NCBI RefSeq assembly: GCF_035917235.1
Contig: NZ_CP108423.1
Span: 1,736,001-1,800,000 of the forward strand
Length of the DNA stretch: 64,000 nucleotides
From: Streptomyces sp. NBC_01294
GTDB taxonomy: Bacteria; Actinomycetota; Actinomycetes; Streptomycetales; Streptomycetaceae
Reading direction: 5' to 3'
This document shows positions 8,692-19,934 of the stretch, in pieces; the stretch's first letter is position 1, and the number at the start of each line of letters is the position of its first letter. A model generated the notes under the pieces. It did not search any database, was not told the DNA's origin, and saw only the letters and a program-made list of their open reading frames with translations. The position numbers and the translations under genes were made by a program.

Positions 8692-9564
8692 GTGCATCAG
8701 AAACGGTCGTACGGCAGGGTTCTGCTGGTCTCGACGCTGGTGGGGAACCTGGAGGTGGCACTCGCCGTCGTAGTGGTCCTGCTGTACGTACGGACGCAGC
8801 CGCCGCCGGACGAACCCCCCGACCACGCCTCCATCACCGGGGCCCTGTTCTCCGCCTGGCCCCTCGTCGCCGTCATCGCGTTCCTGCTGTCGCTGGTCCT
8901 CGTGCTGCCGGCGGTCGCCCTGTCCGACCTCGCCGGCCGCCTGCTCGGCGGGCGCGCGGCCTGGTTCCCGGCACCGCTGATGGTGGCGGCCCTGCTGGCG
9001 CCGCCCGTCTTCGGCATCGCCGCGTACAACGACGCGCAGACGCGGCCCACGCTGGTCTTCTGGGTCTCGGCCACGGCCTCGCTCTCGCTGGGCGCGCTGA
9101 TCGCCCTGCCCCGGCGCGAGGGGCTGACGGGGCGGGTGGCGCTGTGGGGCACGGCGGTGGTGGCGGGCACGGGACTGCTGGGCGCGTTCGGACTCGCCGT
9201 CGGTCTGCTGCCCGCCTACGAGCCGCCGGCGATCGGTCCGCGGACCATGGTCGGCAGCTGGGTCGACCACACGGGCGGCACCCTGGTCTTCTCCCCGGAC
9301 GGCCGGGTCACGGCCTCCGGCGTCGGCGGGCGCCACCACACCGACCCCGCCGGCCCGGCGCCGAGCTGTTCGGGCTCGGGGACCTGGTCGTACGAGTCCG
9401 GCCGGGACGTCTGGACGCAGAAGGTCCGCGTGGACGTCCCCGGGTGCAGCCGGCCCGCGTGGAGCGTCGGCGGCACAACCCGGCAGCCCCGCATCCAGCA
9501 GGAGGTCGGCGACCCGGGTTCCGGGAGGCTGTACAGGCTACGGAAGGCCTCCGGCGGCTCCTGA
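8692..9564 (+). CDS. Multi-pass membrane protein with extracytoplasmic C-terminal domain, unknown function
   Basis: This 290-residue protein has no family I recognise. Five hydrophobic segments occupy roughly residues 9-30, 45-70, 85-105, 115-135 and 145-170. A soluble C-terminal part follows with MVGSWVDHTGGTLVFSPDGRVTASG and two or three cysteines (SCSGSGTW, VPGCSRP), which look like a small beta-rich, disulphide-bonded domain outside the membrane. The GTG at 8692 follows GAGGGGGG; an upstream in-frame start at 8581 lacks a ribosome site. It converges on ngcG, with a shared hairpin over its stop codon. Confidence 0.7.
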   Translation: MHQKRSYGRVLLVSTLVGNLEVALAVVVVLLYVRTQPPPDEPPDHASITGALFSAWPLVAVIAFLLSLVLVLPAVALSDLAGRLLGGRAAWFPAPLMVAALLAPPVFGIAAYNDAQTRPTLVFWVSATASLSLGALIALPRREGLTGRVALWGTAVVAGTGLLGAFGLAVGLLPAYEPPAIGPRTMVGSWVDHTGGTLVFSPDGRVTASGVGGRHHTDPAGPAPSCSGSGTWSYESGRDVWTQKVRVDVPGCSRPAWSVGGTTRQPRIQQEVGDPGSGRLYRLRKASGGS

Positions 9565-9582
9565 CACAGGGCTCCGGAGGCC
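9546..9582. terminator. Bidirectional hairpin between the membrane protein and ngcG
   Basis: GGCCTCCGG at 9546-9554 pairs with CCGGAGGCC at 9574-9582. The stem overlaps the stop of the plus-strand gene and lies 14 bases past the ngcG stop, so it can serve both converging transcripts. Confidence 0.6.
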
Positions 9583-9595
9583 GGACCCGCTGCCC

Positions 9596-10522
9596 CTACT
9601 TCAGCGTCGCCGAGGTGAGGCCCGCCTGGATCTGGCGCTGGAAGGAGAGGTAGACCACCAGCATCGGGATCATCGCGATCGTCACACCGGCGAACAGCAC
9701 CGGCAGGTCGGTCTCGTACCCCTGCTGCTGCTGGAGCTGGATCAGGCCCTGGGTGAGCAGGTAGCGCTCGGGGTCCGATCCCGTCTGGGGCTGCATCAGC
9801 ACGGAGGGCAGGATGTACTGGTTCCACTGGCCCAGGATGTTGAATATCCCGACGCTGATCAGGCCGGGCTTGGCCATCGGCACCATCACCTGGAAGAAGA
9901 TCCGGGTGTCCGAGGCCCCGTCGATCACCGCCGCCTCGTGCACCGCCGTCGGCAGCGTGCGGAAGAACGAGTGCATGAAGAAGACGGTGAACGGCATCGA
10001 GTAGGCGACGTACACGAGGATCAGGCCCTGGTACGTGTTCAGCATGTCGAACCGCTTGACCATGAAGAACAGCGGGACGAGCGCCAGGAAGACGGGGAAC
10101 ATCGCCCCGCTGACGAAGAAGTAGTAGATGAACCGGTTGCCCGGGAAGGGGTAGCGGGCCAGCACGTACGCCGCCATCGAGCCGAGCAGCATCGTCAGCG
10201 GGACCGAGAACACCATCACGATCAGGGTGTTGGCGAAGTAGTCGCCGATGCCCTTGTCCCAGGCCCGGCCGAAGGCGTCGACGTTCCAGCTGGAGGGCCA
10301 GCTGAGGGCCGAGCCTCCGATCTGCGCGTCGGTCTTGAAGGAGCCGAGCGCCAGCCAGATCAGGGGCAGGACGATCAGTATGGCCCAGACGGCGAGGAAG
10401 CCGTGGGAGAAGACGTTGAGGACCAGGCCCTCGGAGCGTCCACCGCGCCGTTCCCCGCTCGGGCCGGCTCCGCCGGACCGCTCGGCGGCGGCCTCGCCCG
10501 GAGCCTTGACAACTGTGGTCAT
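9596..10522 (-). CDS. ngcG: Carbohydrate ABC transporter permease (NgcG-like)
   Basis: This 308-residue MalG-type permease has six hydrophobic segments. Its ATPase-contacting EAA loop is EAAVIDGASDTRIFFQVMVPM. The N-terminal 30 residues are polar. It is the last gene of a three-gene sugar-importer operon with no ATPase gene of its own. The Streptomyces ngcEFG importer for N-acetylglucosamine/chitobiose has the same make-up, borrows the shared ATPase MsiK, and lies between rok7B7 and acnA in S. coelicolor as here. Assignment combines family motifs with this context; substrate was not tested. Confidence 0.85.
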   Translation of the reverse strand: MTTVVKAPGEAAAERSGGAGPSGERRGGRSEGLVLNVFSHGFLAVWAILIVLPLIWLALGSFKTDAQIGGSALSWPSSWNVDAFGRAWDKGIGDYFANTLIVMVFSVPLTMLLGSMAAYVLARYPFPGNRFIYYFFVSGAMFPVFLALVPLFFMVKRFDMLNTYQGLILVYVAYSMPFTVFFMHSFFRTLPTAVHEAAVIDGASDTRIFFQVMVPMAKPGLISVGIFNILGQWNQYILPSVLMQPQTGSDPERYLLTQGLIQLQQQQGYETDLPVLFAGVTIAMIPMLVVYLSFQRQIQAGLTSATLK

Positions 10523-10535
10523 GGGGGTCTCCCGC

Positions 10536-11480
10536 TCAGAACTCGATGCGCTCGCGGCGGGTGGCGCGCAGCGTGATGACGGAAAGGATCATGGTGAGGA
10601 CGAGCATGACCACGCCCATGGCGCAGGCGTAGCCGCTCTTGCCGAAGTAGAGGAAGTTCCTCATCAGCACCGTCGCCATGACCTCGCTGTGGTGGTCGGG
10701 TCCGCCGCCGAACTGGCCCGAGGTCATGGTCGACACCAGGACGAACATGTCCATCGCGGCGATCCCCAGATAGACCGCGGAGGTCTGCACAGAATCCCAC
10801 AGCAGGGGCAGGGTGACCTTGAGGAAGGTCTGGGCGCGCCCCGCCCCGTCGAGCAGGGCGGCCTCGTAGATGTCCTTGGGGACGGACTGCATGGCCGCCG
10901 AGAACAGCACGAGGTAGAAGCCGACGCCGTGCCAGACGACCACGAGGAGCAGGCACCAGAGCACGAGGTTCGGCTCGTTCAGCCATTCGATCGGGTGCAG
11001 CCGGTCGACCAGGCCGAGCTTGATGAGGACGCCGTTGAGCAGGCCGCCCTCGTCGGTGCGGTACACGGCGCCGAACAGCACAGCGAGGATGGCGAGGGAG
11101 AGAACCTGCGGGAAGAAGTAGACGATCTTGTAGAAGCCCGATCCCCGCACGCCCTTCACACCGCCGGCCCCGCCCCGCCCGCCCGCGTTCACCATGAAGG
11201 CGAAGAAGAGGGCGAGCAGGATGGTGACGACCGGGACGAACACCAGGAGCAGCAGGTTGTTCCACAGGGCGCCGCGGAAGACCTCGTCCTTCATCAGGGC
11301 CGAGTAGTTGTCCACTCCGACGAAGTCGAACGTCGGCGACTGGCCCGTCCAGTTGGTGAAGGAATAGCCGAACGTCTGTACGTACGGCCAGATGACGAAG
11401 GTCAGGTACAGCGCGAGGGGTGCGAGGAGGAAGCCGGCGATGAAGCCGCCCCGTCCCCTGCCCTGGGCTACTTGGCTCAT
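10536..11480 (-). CDS. ngcF: Carbohydrate ABC transporter permease (NgcF-like)
   Basis: This 314-residue MalF-type permease has six transmembrane segments. Its EAA loop YEAALLDGAGRAQTFLKVTL is preceded by SVPKDI. It pairs with the MalG-type protein 13 bases downstream to form the membrane channel of the GlcNAc/chitobiose importer. The segment around residues 85-110 carries a Gly/Arg-rich loop. It lies 43 bases after ngcE on the same strand, so the three genes are probably one transcript. Confidence 0.85.
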   Translation of the reverse strand: MSQVAQGRGRGGFIAGFLLAPLALYLTFVIWPYVQTFGYSFTNWTGQSPTFDFVGVDNYSALMKDEVFRGALWNNLLLLVFVPVVTILLALFFAFMVNAGGRGGAGGVKGVRGSGFYKIVYFFPQVLSLAILAVLFGAVYRTDEGGLLNGVLIKLGLVDRLHPIEWLNEPNLVLWCLLLVVVWHGVGFYLVLFSAAMQSVPKDIYEAALLDGAGRAQTFLKVTLPLLWDSVQTSAVYLGIAAMDMFVLVSTMTSGQFGGGPDHHSEVMATVLMRNFLYFGKSGYACAMGVVMLVLTMILSVITLRATRRERIEF

Positions 11481-11523
11481 GGTGTCCGTCCCTGGTGTGC
11501 CCGGTGACCGGTGGAGCGCGCAG

Positions 11524-12954
11524 TCAGCTGCGACGGTTGTTCTTGGCGTTCGGGTCCTGCGCCGCCTTGTTTACCGCAGCCTGGGCCCGCTTGATCCACT
11601 CCTTCGGCTGGATCCGCTTGGCCATCAGCTCATTGGACGCGTCCTGGATCGCCGTGTCCATCTCGCTGTACCAGTCGGGGTAGAGGTAGTTGAACGTGTT
11701 CGTCCCCGCCGTCTTGAGGGCCGTCACGGCCGACTGGGTGCCCGGCCGCAGCTTCACGCCCGGGTCGACGCCGTCCTTGACCACGGTGAGCGAGTTGGCC
11801 TGCTGGGCGAACATGGTCGACCATTCGCGGGACAGCATCGAACGGATGAATTCCAGGCCGCCGGCCTTGTTGGCGGCCTTCTCCGGGACGATGAAGGGCT
11901 CGCCGGCGCCGGCCCTGATGGCCTCGAAGGGCAGCTTGCTGTCGGCCAGCAGCGGGACCGGCAGGAACTGCATGTCGAAGTCTTCGGGCGTCTGCTTGAG
12001 CTGCTCGTTCTCCAGCCAGGAGCCGGAGGGGATGAAGGCGGCCTTGTACTGGTTCCAGGCGGTCTGGGACTCCGTGTGGGTCAGACCGTTGGTGCCGGGG
12101 AGCAGCAGGTCCTTCTCGACCACCTCGTAGACGGCCTCGACGGCGGCGAGGGCCGCCGCGTTGCCCTCGAAGGCGTTCGGCTCCAGGTTGTCGATCGCCT
12201 TCATGGCGTCCAGACCGCCCTTCTTGGCGATCAGGTCCATGATGACGACGTTGATGTAGTACGGGTACTTGCCCTGGTGGGCGAGGCCGCCGAGGCCGGC
12301 CTCCTTGGCCTTGGCGCAGACCGCGAGGAACTCATCCCAGGTCTTGGGCGCCGTCCAGCCCTTCTCCTTGAAGAGCTTGCCGGAGTACCAGAAGCCGTAG
12401 ACGGTGTAGACGTAGTTCAGCGAGACGAACTTGCCGCCCTGCGTGCCCTGTTCGATGGTGCCCGCGATCAGCGTGTCCCGGACCTTCTTGCCCGGGTCGT
12501 CGAGCGAGGGCGCGTCGAGGACCGGGGTGAGGTCGGCGAGCTGGTTGCTCTTGAAGAGCACGTCCAGCTTGATCTTCTGGGCGCCGGAGTTGTCGACGAC
12601 GTCCGGCGGGTTGCCGCCGTTGAAGCGGGTCTGGAGCTTTCCGGTGATCTCCTGGGTGCCTAGGTGGGAGCTGGTGGTGCCCCACTTCTTGTCGAAGGCG
12701 GCCTCCCAGGCCTTGGCGTAGTCGTCGCCGAATCCGCCCTTGAAGACGACGACGTCCATCTTGCTGCCCTTCGCGACTCCGAAGGGGTTCTGCGCGCTGG
12801 TCGCGGCCTTGGACGGTCCGCTGGTGGGCTCGCCGCCGCCCGACGCGCAGGCGGACAGGAAGCCCATCGTCGGCACGGTGATCAGGCCGAGTGCCGCAGA
12901 GCGCTTGATCAGATCACGGCGGCCGAGGCCCTCACCGGTGGATGCCATGCTCAT
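11524..12954 (-). CDS. ngcE: Carbohydrate-binding lipoprotein (NgcE-like)
   Basis: This 476-residue extracellular solute-binding protein belongs to family 1. Its N-terminus combines a twin-arginine motif (GRRDLIKRS) with the lipobox LSAC, suggesting Tat export followed by lipid anchoring. The mature protein has the family features FNGGNPPDVVDNSG, YTVYGFWYSGKLFKEKGW and FIPSGSWLENE. ATG at 12954 is preceded by GAAGGCGAGG; the ATG at 12948 is an alternative. It is the first gene of ngcEFG. A 16-nt sequence resembling the DasR target lies 129 bases upstream, as expected for chitin-derived sugar uptake. Confidence 0.88.
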   Translation of the reverse strand: MSMASTGEGLGRRDLIKRSAALGLITVPTMGFLSACASGGGEPTSGPSKAATSAQNPFGVAKGSKMDVVVFKGGFGDDYAKAWEAAFDKKWGTTSSHLGTQEITGKLQTRFNGGNPPDVVDNSGAQKIKLDVLFKSNQLADLTPVLDAPSLDDPGKKVRDTLIAGTIEQGTQGGKFVSLNYVYTVYGFWYSGKLFKEKGWTAPKTWDEFLAVCAKAKEAGLGGLAHQGKYPYYINVVIMDLIAKKGGLDAMKAIDNLEPNAFEGNAAALAAVEAVYEVVEKDLLLPGTNGLTHTESQTAWNQYKAAFIPSGSWLENEQLKQTPEDFDMQFLPVPLLADSKLPFEAIRAGAGEPFIVPEKAANKAGGLEFIRSMLSREWSTMFAQQANSLTVVKDGVDPGVKLRPGTQSAVTALKTAGTNTFNYLYPDWYSEMDTAIQDASNELMAKRIQPKEWIKRAQAAVNKAAQDPNAKNNRRS

Positions 12955-13082
12955 GTCCTCGCCTTCGTCAGAAGTGTGAAGGAGGCGGGAAATCACGGCA
13001 GTTGCCGCGCATGCGGACGACGCCGCAGATCCCCGCTGTCCTCCGGGTCCGGGGGCGCTCCTGTGAAGCGACCTGGACGCGC

Positions 13083-13098
13083 ACAGGTATAGTCCACT
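13083..13098 (-). promoter_or_regulatory. DasR-responsive element (dre) upstream of ngcE
   Basis: On the minus strand the site reads AGTGGACTATACCTGT. This matches the dre consensus AGTGGTCTAGACCACT at 12 of 16 positions, including the whole left half AGTGG and the CTA and ACC cores. DasR is the Streptomyces GlcNAc-metabolism repressor. The rest of the 314-base gap holds the acnA terminators and no gene. Confidence 0.65.
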
Positions 13099-13194
13099 TC
13101 CGCTCGCCTCAGCAAGATCGTGCACAAGGATGACCACCAGCTTTTCCGAGTTGAGACCTGTCCGTCACCTGGCACCGCCGTCACTAAACGCGGA

Positions 13195-13227
13195 AGGGCC
13201 GTACCCCCTTAACGGGGATACGGCCCT
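13195..13227. terminator. Terminator downstream of acnA
   Basis: AGGGCCGTA at 13195-13203 pairs with TACGGCCCT at 13219-13227, extended by CCCC/GGGG across a one-base bulge. It lies 42 bases past the acnA stop on the minus strand. Confidence 0.7.
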
Positions 13228-13238
13228 ATGGTGCCGAC

Positions 13239-13259
13239 AAGCGGAGAGCGGCTCCGCTT
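13239..13259. terminator. Second small hairpin after acnA
   Basis: AAGCGGAG and CTCCGCTT form a perfect 8-bp stem with a 5-base loop, starting about ten bases past the acnA stop. It probably acts with the larger hairpin at 13195-13227. Confidence 0.55.
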
Positions 13260-13268
13260 GGCGCGCCC

Positions 13269-16073
<2,805 letters not shown>

Positions 16074-16117
16074 GTAACCCTTACCAGCGGGGGCGGCTGC
16101 GGTACGCCTTCGGCAGA

Positions 16118-16135
16118 TATCTCGATGTCGAGATA
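16118..16135. promoter_or_regulatory. Perfect palindrome upstream of acnA
   Basis: TATCTCGATGTCGAGATA is an 8-2-8 palindrome, the size of a MarR- or HTH-dimer operator. Its inner half-sites (ATCTCG/CGAGAT) resemble the ATCTCA/TGAGAT palindrome at 22493-22508 in front of the HTH-MurA gene. Confidence 0.6.
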
Positions 16136-16207
16136 ACTCTAGTACATGTCCGGGTGCGAGAACGAGGCGCACGCCCGGTGACCGCTCTCATCCAATCGAG
16201 GCGTTTA

Positions 16208-16225
16208 CTCAGCGAACCCAGTCGT
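16208..16225 (+). repeat. Left-end transposase site L1
   Basis: CTCAGCGAACCCAGTCGT is the outer copy of the terminal repeat. It is 30 bp from L2 and related to the inverted copy at the right end. Confidence 0.65.
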
Positions 16226-16237
16226 TCGGCCTTCCGT

Positions 16238-16255
16238 CTCAGTGAACCTAGCCGT
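16238..16255 (+). repeat. Left-end transposase site L2
   Basis: CTCAGTGAACCTAGCCGT matches L1 at 14 of 18 positions, in the same orientation, 21 bases before the tnsA start. Spaced direct repeats are the usual binding array for TnsB-type transposases. Confidence 0.65.
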
Positions 16256-16275
16256 ACGGGCTAAACGCACTGGGG

Positions 16276-17034
16276 GTGCTGGTGGCCGTACCGGCTGGGG
16301 TGGATCTTGCAGGGCCGTACGTCGAGCTGGCGTACGTGGACGCCATAGGTCAGCGGCAGCGCCGTCCTCTGCTGGACTGTGTGACGGCTCGATTCGAGGA
16401 AGCGGCACCGGTGCGGCCGTTCCGGTGGTCTCGTGGGGAACGTCACTTCGCCGGCTGGTACTGGGCGGCGACGACTGGGCAGCACGTGGGCTTCGAGTCC
16501 TGGCTTGAGCGGGACCGGCTCGTGCTCATGGACTTCGATCCGCAGGTGGCGGGGATCGCCTCGCAGCCCTTCTGGCTGCACTGGCACGACGGGGCACGGG
16601 AGCGTCGGCACGCTCCGGACTACTTCGTGCGCCGGGTGGACGGCTCGGCCGTGGTCGTCGATGTCCGCGCGGACGAGCGGATCGAGCCGAAGGACGCGGA
16701 AGCGTTCGAGGTGACGCGGATCGCCTGCGCTCAGGCGGGTTGGCACTTCGAGCGGGTCGGGACGCCGGAGCCGGTGTTGCTGGCGAACGTCCGGTGGCTG
16801 TCCCGTTACCGACACCCGCGGTGCCTGCACCCCACGGCTGCGGACCGCCTGCGGGAGATCTTCGCGACGCCGGGGCCGCTGCTGCCCGGGGCCGACGCGG
16901 CGGGCGACCGGCTCGCCACGCTGCCCGCGCTGTTCCATCTGCTCTGGCGTCAGGAACTGGTCGCCGAGGACCTGACGGTCCAGTTGCTGGGTCCACGCAC
17001 GGTCGTGGGCCAGGTCGAAAGGGATGCCCATTGA
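16276..17034 (+). CDS. tnsA: TnsA-like transposon endonuclease subunit
   Basis: This 252-residue protein should cut the 5' strands at the transposon ends. Its central restriction-endonuclease-like fold shows GFESWLERDRLVLMDFDP (Glu74/Glu78), HAPDYFV (Asp115) and VVVDVRADE. In E. coli TnsA the last motif is Q-x-K; here the equivalent positions look like Asp129 and Arg131, so the catalytic set is atypical or family-specific. The remaining C-terminal half is Arg/Leu-rich and may contact the partner proteins. The start (GTG at 16276) has no good ribosome site. The stop overlaps tnsB by four bases. Confidence 0.8.
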   Translation: MLVAVPAGVDLAGPYVELAYVDAIGQRQRRPLLDCVTARFEEAAPVRPFRWSRGERHFAGWYWAATTGQHVGFESWLERDRLVLMDFDPQVAGIASQPFWLHWHDGARERRHAPDYFVRRVDGSAVVVDVRADERIEPKDAEAFEVTRIACAQAGWHFERVGTPEPVLLANVRWLSRYRHPRCLHPTAADRLREIFATPGPLLPGADAAGDRLATLPALFHLLWRQELVAEDLTVQLLGPRTVVGQVERDAH

Positions 17035-18905
17035 ATAGGCAGGGACGGAAGGTCCCGCCTACAGCCCGGCTCGCGGAGTTTCCCGAGACAGCGACTGAAC
17101 AGGCACGTTGGTGGGAGGGCCACATCCTGGAGGTGCTGCACGGGCTGCCGCCGGGGGCATCCGATGAGGCCGTAACCCGGCCGGAGTTCGACCCGAGACA
17201 GCACTCATTGGCTGAGCGCGAACGGGCCAAGGCGGCCGAGTTGACGGCGGCCGGCCACAAGGTGACGGCCAGCGGGATCAAGCAGCGGCGCCAGCGCTAC
17301 CAGCGTGACGGGCTGGTCGGACTGGCCGACGGTCGGTCGGCCAAGCAGATGCCGGCCTTCGGCAAGATCGACGCGGCGGTGGTGCAGGCGATGCGGCAGG
17401 CGATCGACGAGACGGCCGAGGACTCGTCGAAGACGATCGGATTCATCGTCTGGCGGACCAAGGAGATCCTGGCAGGCCGTGAGGACGCCACAGGTGTTGA
17501 GGTCCCTTCCCGGGCCACTCTCTACCGGCTCAACAGCAAGCTGGCGACGGGCACGCACGCGACGGGTTCGGCCCGCACACGCCGGTCGGTCAAGGCCCGA
17601 CCTCCCGGCCCGTTCAGGGAGGTTCCGGCCAGTGCACCGGGCGAGCTGATGCAGATCGACTCGACCCCGCTGGATGTGCTGGTGCGCCTGGACGACGGCA
17701 TCGCGGAGAAGGTCGAGCTGACTGCGATGGTCGACATCGCGACGAGGTCGATCACTGCGGCGGCGCTGCGGCCGACCACGAAGGCCGCGGACGCGTCCGC
17801 GCTGCTGGCTCGCAGCGTCACCCCGGAGGCGATGCGGCCCGGCTGGTCGGAGGCCCTGCGGATGTCCCGTTCGGTGCTGCCGCACCGGCGGTTGCTGACG
17901 TTGGACGAGCGCCTGGAGCACGCGGCGGCGCGGCCGGTGATCGTGCCGGAGACGATCGTCTGCGACCACGGCAAGGTGTTCATCTCCCGGAACTTCCGGG
18001 CCTCCTGCCGGTATTTGGGCATCAACCTGCAACCGGCCCACAAGGCGACGCCGACCGACAAGGGCACGATCGAGAAGACTCTGGGCTCGGTGGCCACGCT
18101 GTTCGCCCAGTTCGTCGCGGGCTACACCGGATCGACCACGGACCGCCGCGGCCGGAAACTGGAGGACGGGCCGCTGTGGTCTCTTCCTGAACTCCAGAGC
18201 CTGCTCGATGAGTGGGTCATCGTCGTCTGGCAGACCAGGCCGCACGACGGGCTGCGTGATCCGCAGGCGCCGGGGCGCGCGTTCTCGCCGAACGAGAAGT
18301 ACACGACGCTGCTTCAGTCCTGCGGCTACGTCCCGGTTCCGCTGGACGGCGAGGACTACGTCGAGTTGCTGCCTGAACGCTGGCAGGCGATCAACAGCTA
18401 CGGCATCCGGATCAAGCACCGCACCTACGACGACGGCGAACTGGGTCCGTTGCGCCGCCAGCACTCCGGGGTGAGGGAGAAGAAGGGCTTGTGGGAGATC
18501 CACCACGACCCCTACGACATCTCCCGGATCTGGGTACGCGACCGCCAGCGCAATCGGTGGATCACTGTGTTCTGGAAACACCTGCACCGCGTCGGCGTCC
18601 CGTTCGGGGAACTGGCCTGGGACCACGCCCGCGAGCAGGTCCCCGGCGGCACGGAAGAACAGGTCGCGGACGCCGCCGCCGCGCTGCTGCGGCGCGCCTA
18701 CGAGGGACCCGCCCTGAAGCAGGGGCCTGCGGCCAAACGGTCCCGGCGCGTCGCCGCACGAACCCGGGCCACCGCCCCTGACCGGCCGACCCCCGATCCG
18801 CCCGCCGACGAGACCGTTCAGGGGGGCCAGGCGGACACCGAGCTGGCCGAAGTCATCCCGCTGGGTCTGTTCGACCCGCTCGCGAACCCCTGGAGGCGTC
18901 CGTGA
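17031..18905 (+). CDS. tnsB: TnsB-like DDE transposase
   Basis: This 624-residue transposase of the retroviral-integrase superfamily carries out 3'-strand cleavage and joining. An HTH region lies at about residues 65-105 (SGIKQRRQRYQRDGLVGLAD). The catalytic triad is visible as Asp210 (MQIDSTPLDV), Asp312 (VCDHGKVF) and Glu348 (PTDKGTIEKTLG), with the usual 35-residue D-E spacing. A Mu-transposase C-terminal beta-barrel follows, then a Lys/Arg-rich tail that probably meets TnsC. It begins at a TTG overlapping the tnsA stop (TTGA), with AAAGGG seven bases upstream. It appears intact. Confidence 0.9.
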   Translation: MNRQGRKVPPTARLAEFPETATEQARWWEGHILEVLHGLPPGASDEAVTRPEFDPRQHSLAERERAKAAELTAAGHKVTASGIKQRRQRYQRDGLVGLADGRSAKQMPAFGKIDAAVVQAMRQAIDETAEDSSKTIGFIVWRTKEILAGREDATGVEVPSRATLYRLNSKLATGTHATGSARTRRSVKARPPGPFREVPASAPGELMQIDSTPLDVLVRLDDGIAEKVELTAMVDIATRSITAAALRPTTKAADASALLARSVTPEAMRPGWSEALRMSRSVLPHRRLLTLDERLEHAAARPVIVPETIVCDHGKVFISRNFRASCRYLGINLQPAHKATPTDKGTIEKTLGSVATLFAQFVAGYTGSTTDRRGRKLEDGPLWSLPELQSLLDEWVIVVWQTRPHDGLRDPQAPGRAFSPNEKYTTLLQSCGYVPVPLDGEDYVELLPERWQAINSYGIRIKHRTYDDGELGPLRRQHSGVREKKGLWEIHHDPYDISRIWVRDRQRNRWITVFWKHLHRVGVPFGELAWDHAREQVPGGTEEQVADAAAALLRRAYEGPALKQGPAAKRSRRVAARTRATAPDRPTPDPPADETVQGGQADTELAEVIPLGLFDPLANPWRRP

Positions 18906-19933
18906 CCATCTCCGGACCGGCAACCCGGCACACCACGCTCCAGGAAGCGGATGCCGAGGCCAACCGGCAGTTGACCACCCTGGACGGATGGCGGAAGTTC
19001 GCCGCCGGCCCACCCAGCCCTCCGGTCCTGCTGACTCCTCTCGAGCTGGCCAAGCTGTCCCCGACCGAGCGGGCGCTCTATGACGACGACCGGCTCGACC
19101 ACCACGCACGGATGCTGGTGGTCGCCACCTCGTTCGTCGAGAAGACCGTGGTCTGCGGCCGACGGCTGGTCCTGCTCAACCGGCACGCGATCAGCGCCCG
19201 CCGCGGCCTGATGGTCTCCGGGCTCCCCGGAACGGGCAAGACCAGCGCGATCACCCAGCTCGGGCTCGCCCACGAACTCCTCGACCGAGCCCGCCACCCG
19301 AACGTCACCGACCGCATCCCGGTGCTCTACATCACCGTCCCACCCGCGGCGTCCGCCCGCATGATCGCGGCCGAGTTCGCGCGCTTCCTGGGGCTGCCGG
19401 TCCGGGCCAGGTCAAACATGACCGACATCATCGAAGCGGTGGTCGGCGTCTGCACGGACACCCGCACCGGTCTGGTCCTCGTCGACGAAATCCACAACGT
19501 CTCGCAGGTCACACGGGCCGGGGCCGAGGTCTCCGACACCCTGAAGTATTTCTCCGAGCGCATCCCCGCGACGTTCGTCTATGCAGGGATCAACCTTGAG
19601 ACCAGCGAACTCCTGGCCGGCACCCGGGGCGCCCAGATCGCAGGCCGCTTCACCCTCGTCCCCACTCGCCCGTTCCCCTACGGCGCCGAGTGGAAGGGGC
19701 TGGTCGCAACCATGGAGAAGACCCTGCTGCTGCATGATCACCCGCCGGGCAGCCTGGTCACGCTGGACCGCTACCTCCACAAGCGGGCCGACGGCATGAT
19801 CGGCGCGCTCTCCCACGCGATCCGGGGCGCCGCGATCGACGCCATCCTCAGCGGCACAGAACGCGTGACCAAGGCAGGGCTCGACGCGATCCCCCTGGAC
19901 CATGCCGCGGAAGCGGCGAAGAAGGGCCGCTGA
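18902..19933 (+). CDS. tnsC: TnsC/TniB-like AAA+ ATPase
   Basis: This 343-residue AAA+ regulator links target selection to the transposase. The Walker A is GLPGTGKT (residues 107-114) and the Walker B is LVLVDEIHN (191-199), with sensor-like segments YAGINLETSELLAG and the arginine-finger region downstream. The GTG overlaps the tnsB stop (GTGA) and has GGAGG five bases upstream. Length and motifs fit the TniB group of Tn5053/Tn7-like elements rather than the longer E. coli TnsC. Confidence 0.88.
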   Translation: MTISGPATRHTTLQEADAEANRQLTTLDGWRKFAAGPPSPPVLLTPLELAKLSPTERALYDDDRLDHHARMLVVATSFVEKTVVCGRRLVLLNRHAISARRGLMVSGLPGTGKTSAITQLGLAHELLDRARHPNVTDRIPVLYITVPPAASARMIAAEFARFLGLPVRARSNMTDIIEAVVGVCTDTRTGLVLVDEIHNVSQVTRAGAEVSDTLKYFSERIPATFVYAGINLETSELLAGTRGAQIAGRFTLVPTRPFPYGAEWKGLVATMEKTLLLHDHPPGSLVTLDRYLHKRADGMIGALSHAIRGAAIDAILSGTERVTKAGLDAIPLDHAAEAAKKGR

Positions 19934-19934
19934 A

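Noticed and set aside
5383..9339. A 1318-codon open frame on the minus strand
   Set aside because: It is antisense to mgtA and the membrane-protein gene; its low-complexity Arg/Gly/Asp-rich product and lack of a ribosome site mark it as a GC-rich frame artefact.
16147..16151. TGTCC as the true left end of the Tn7-like element
   Set aside because: The sequence after it does not match the CTCAGYGAA terminal repeats, and its flanking 5 bp do not match the right flank; mentioned only as an alternative.
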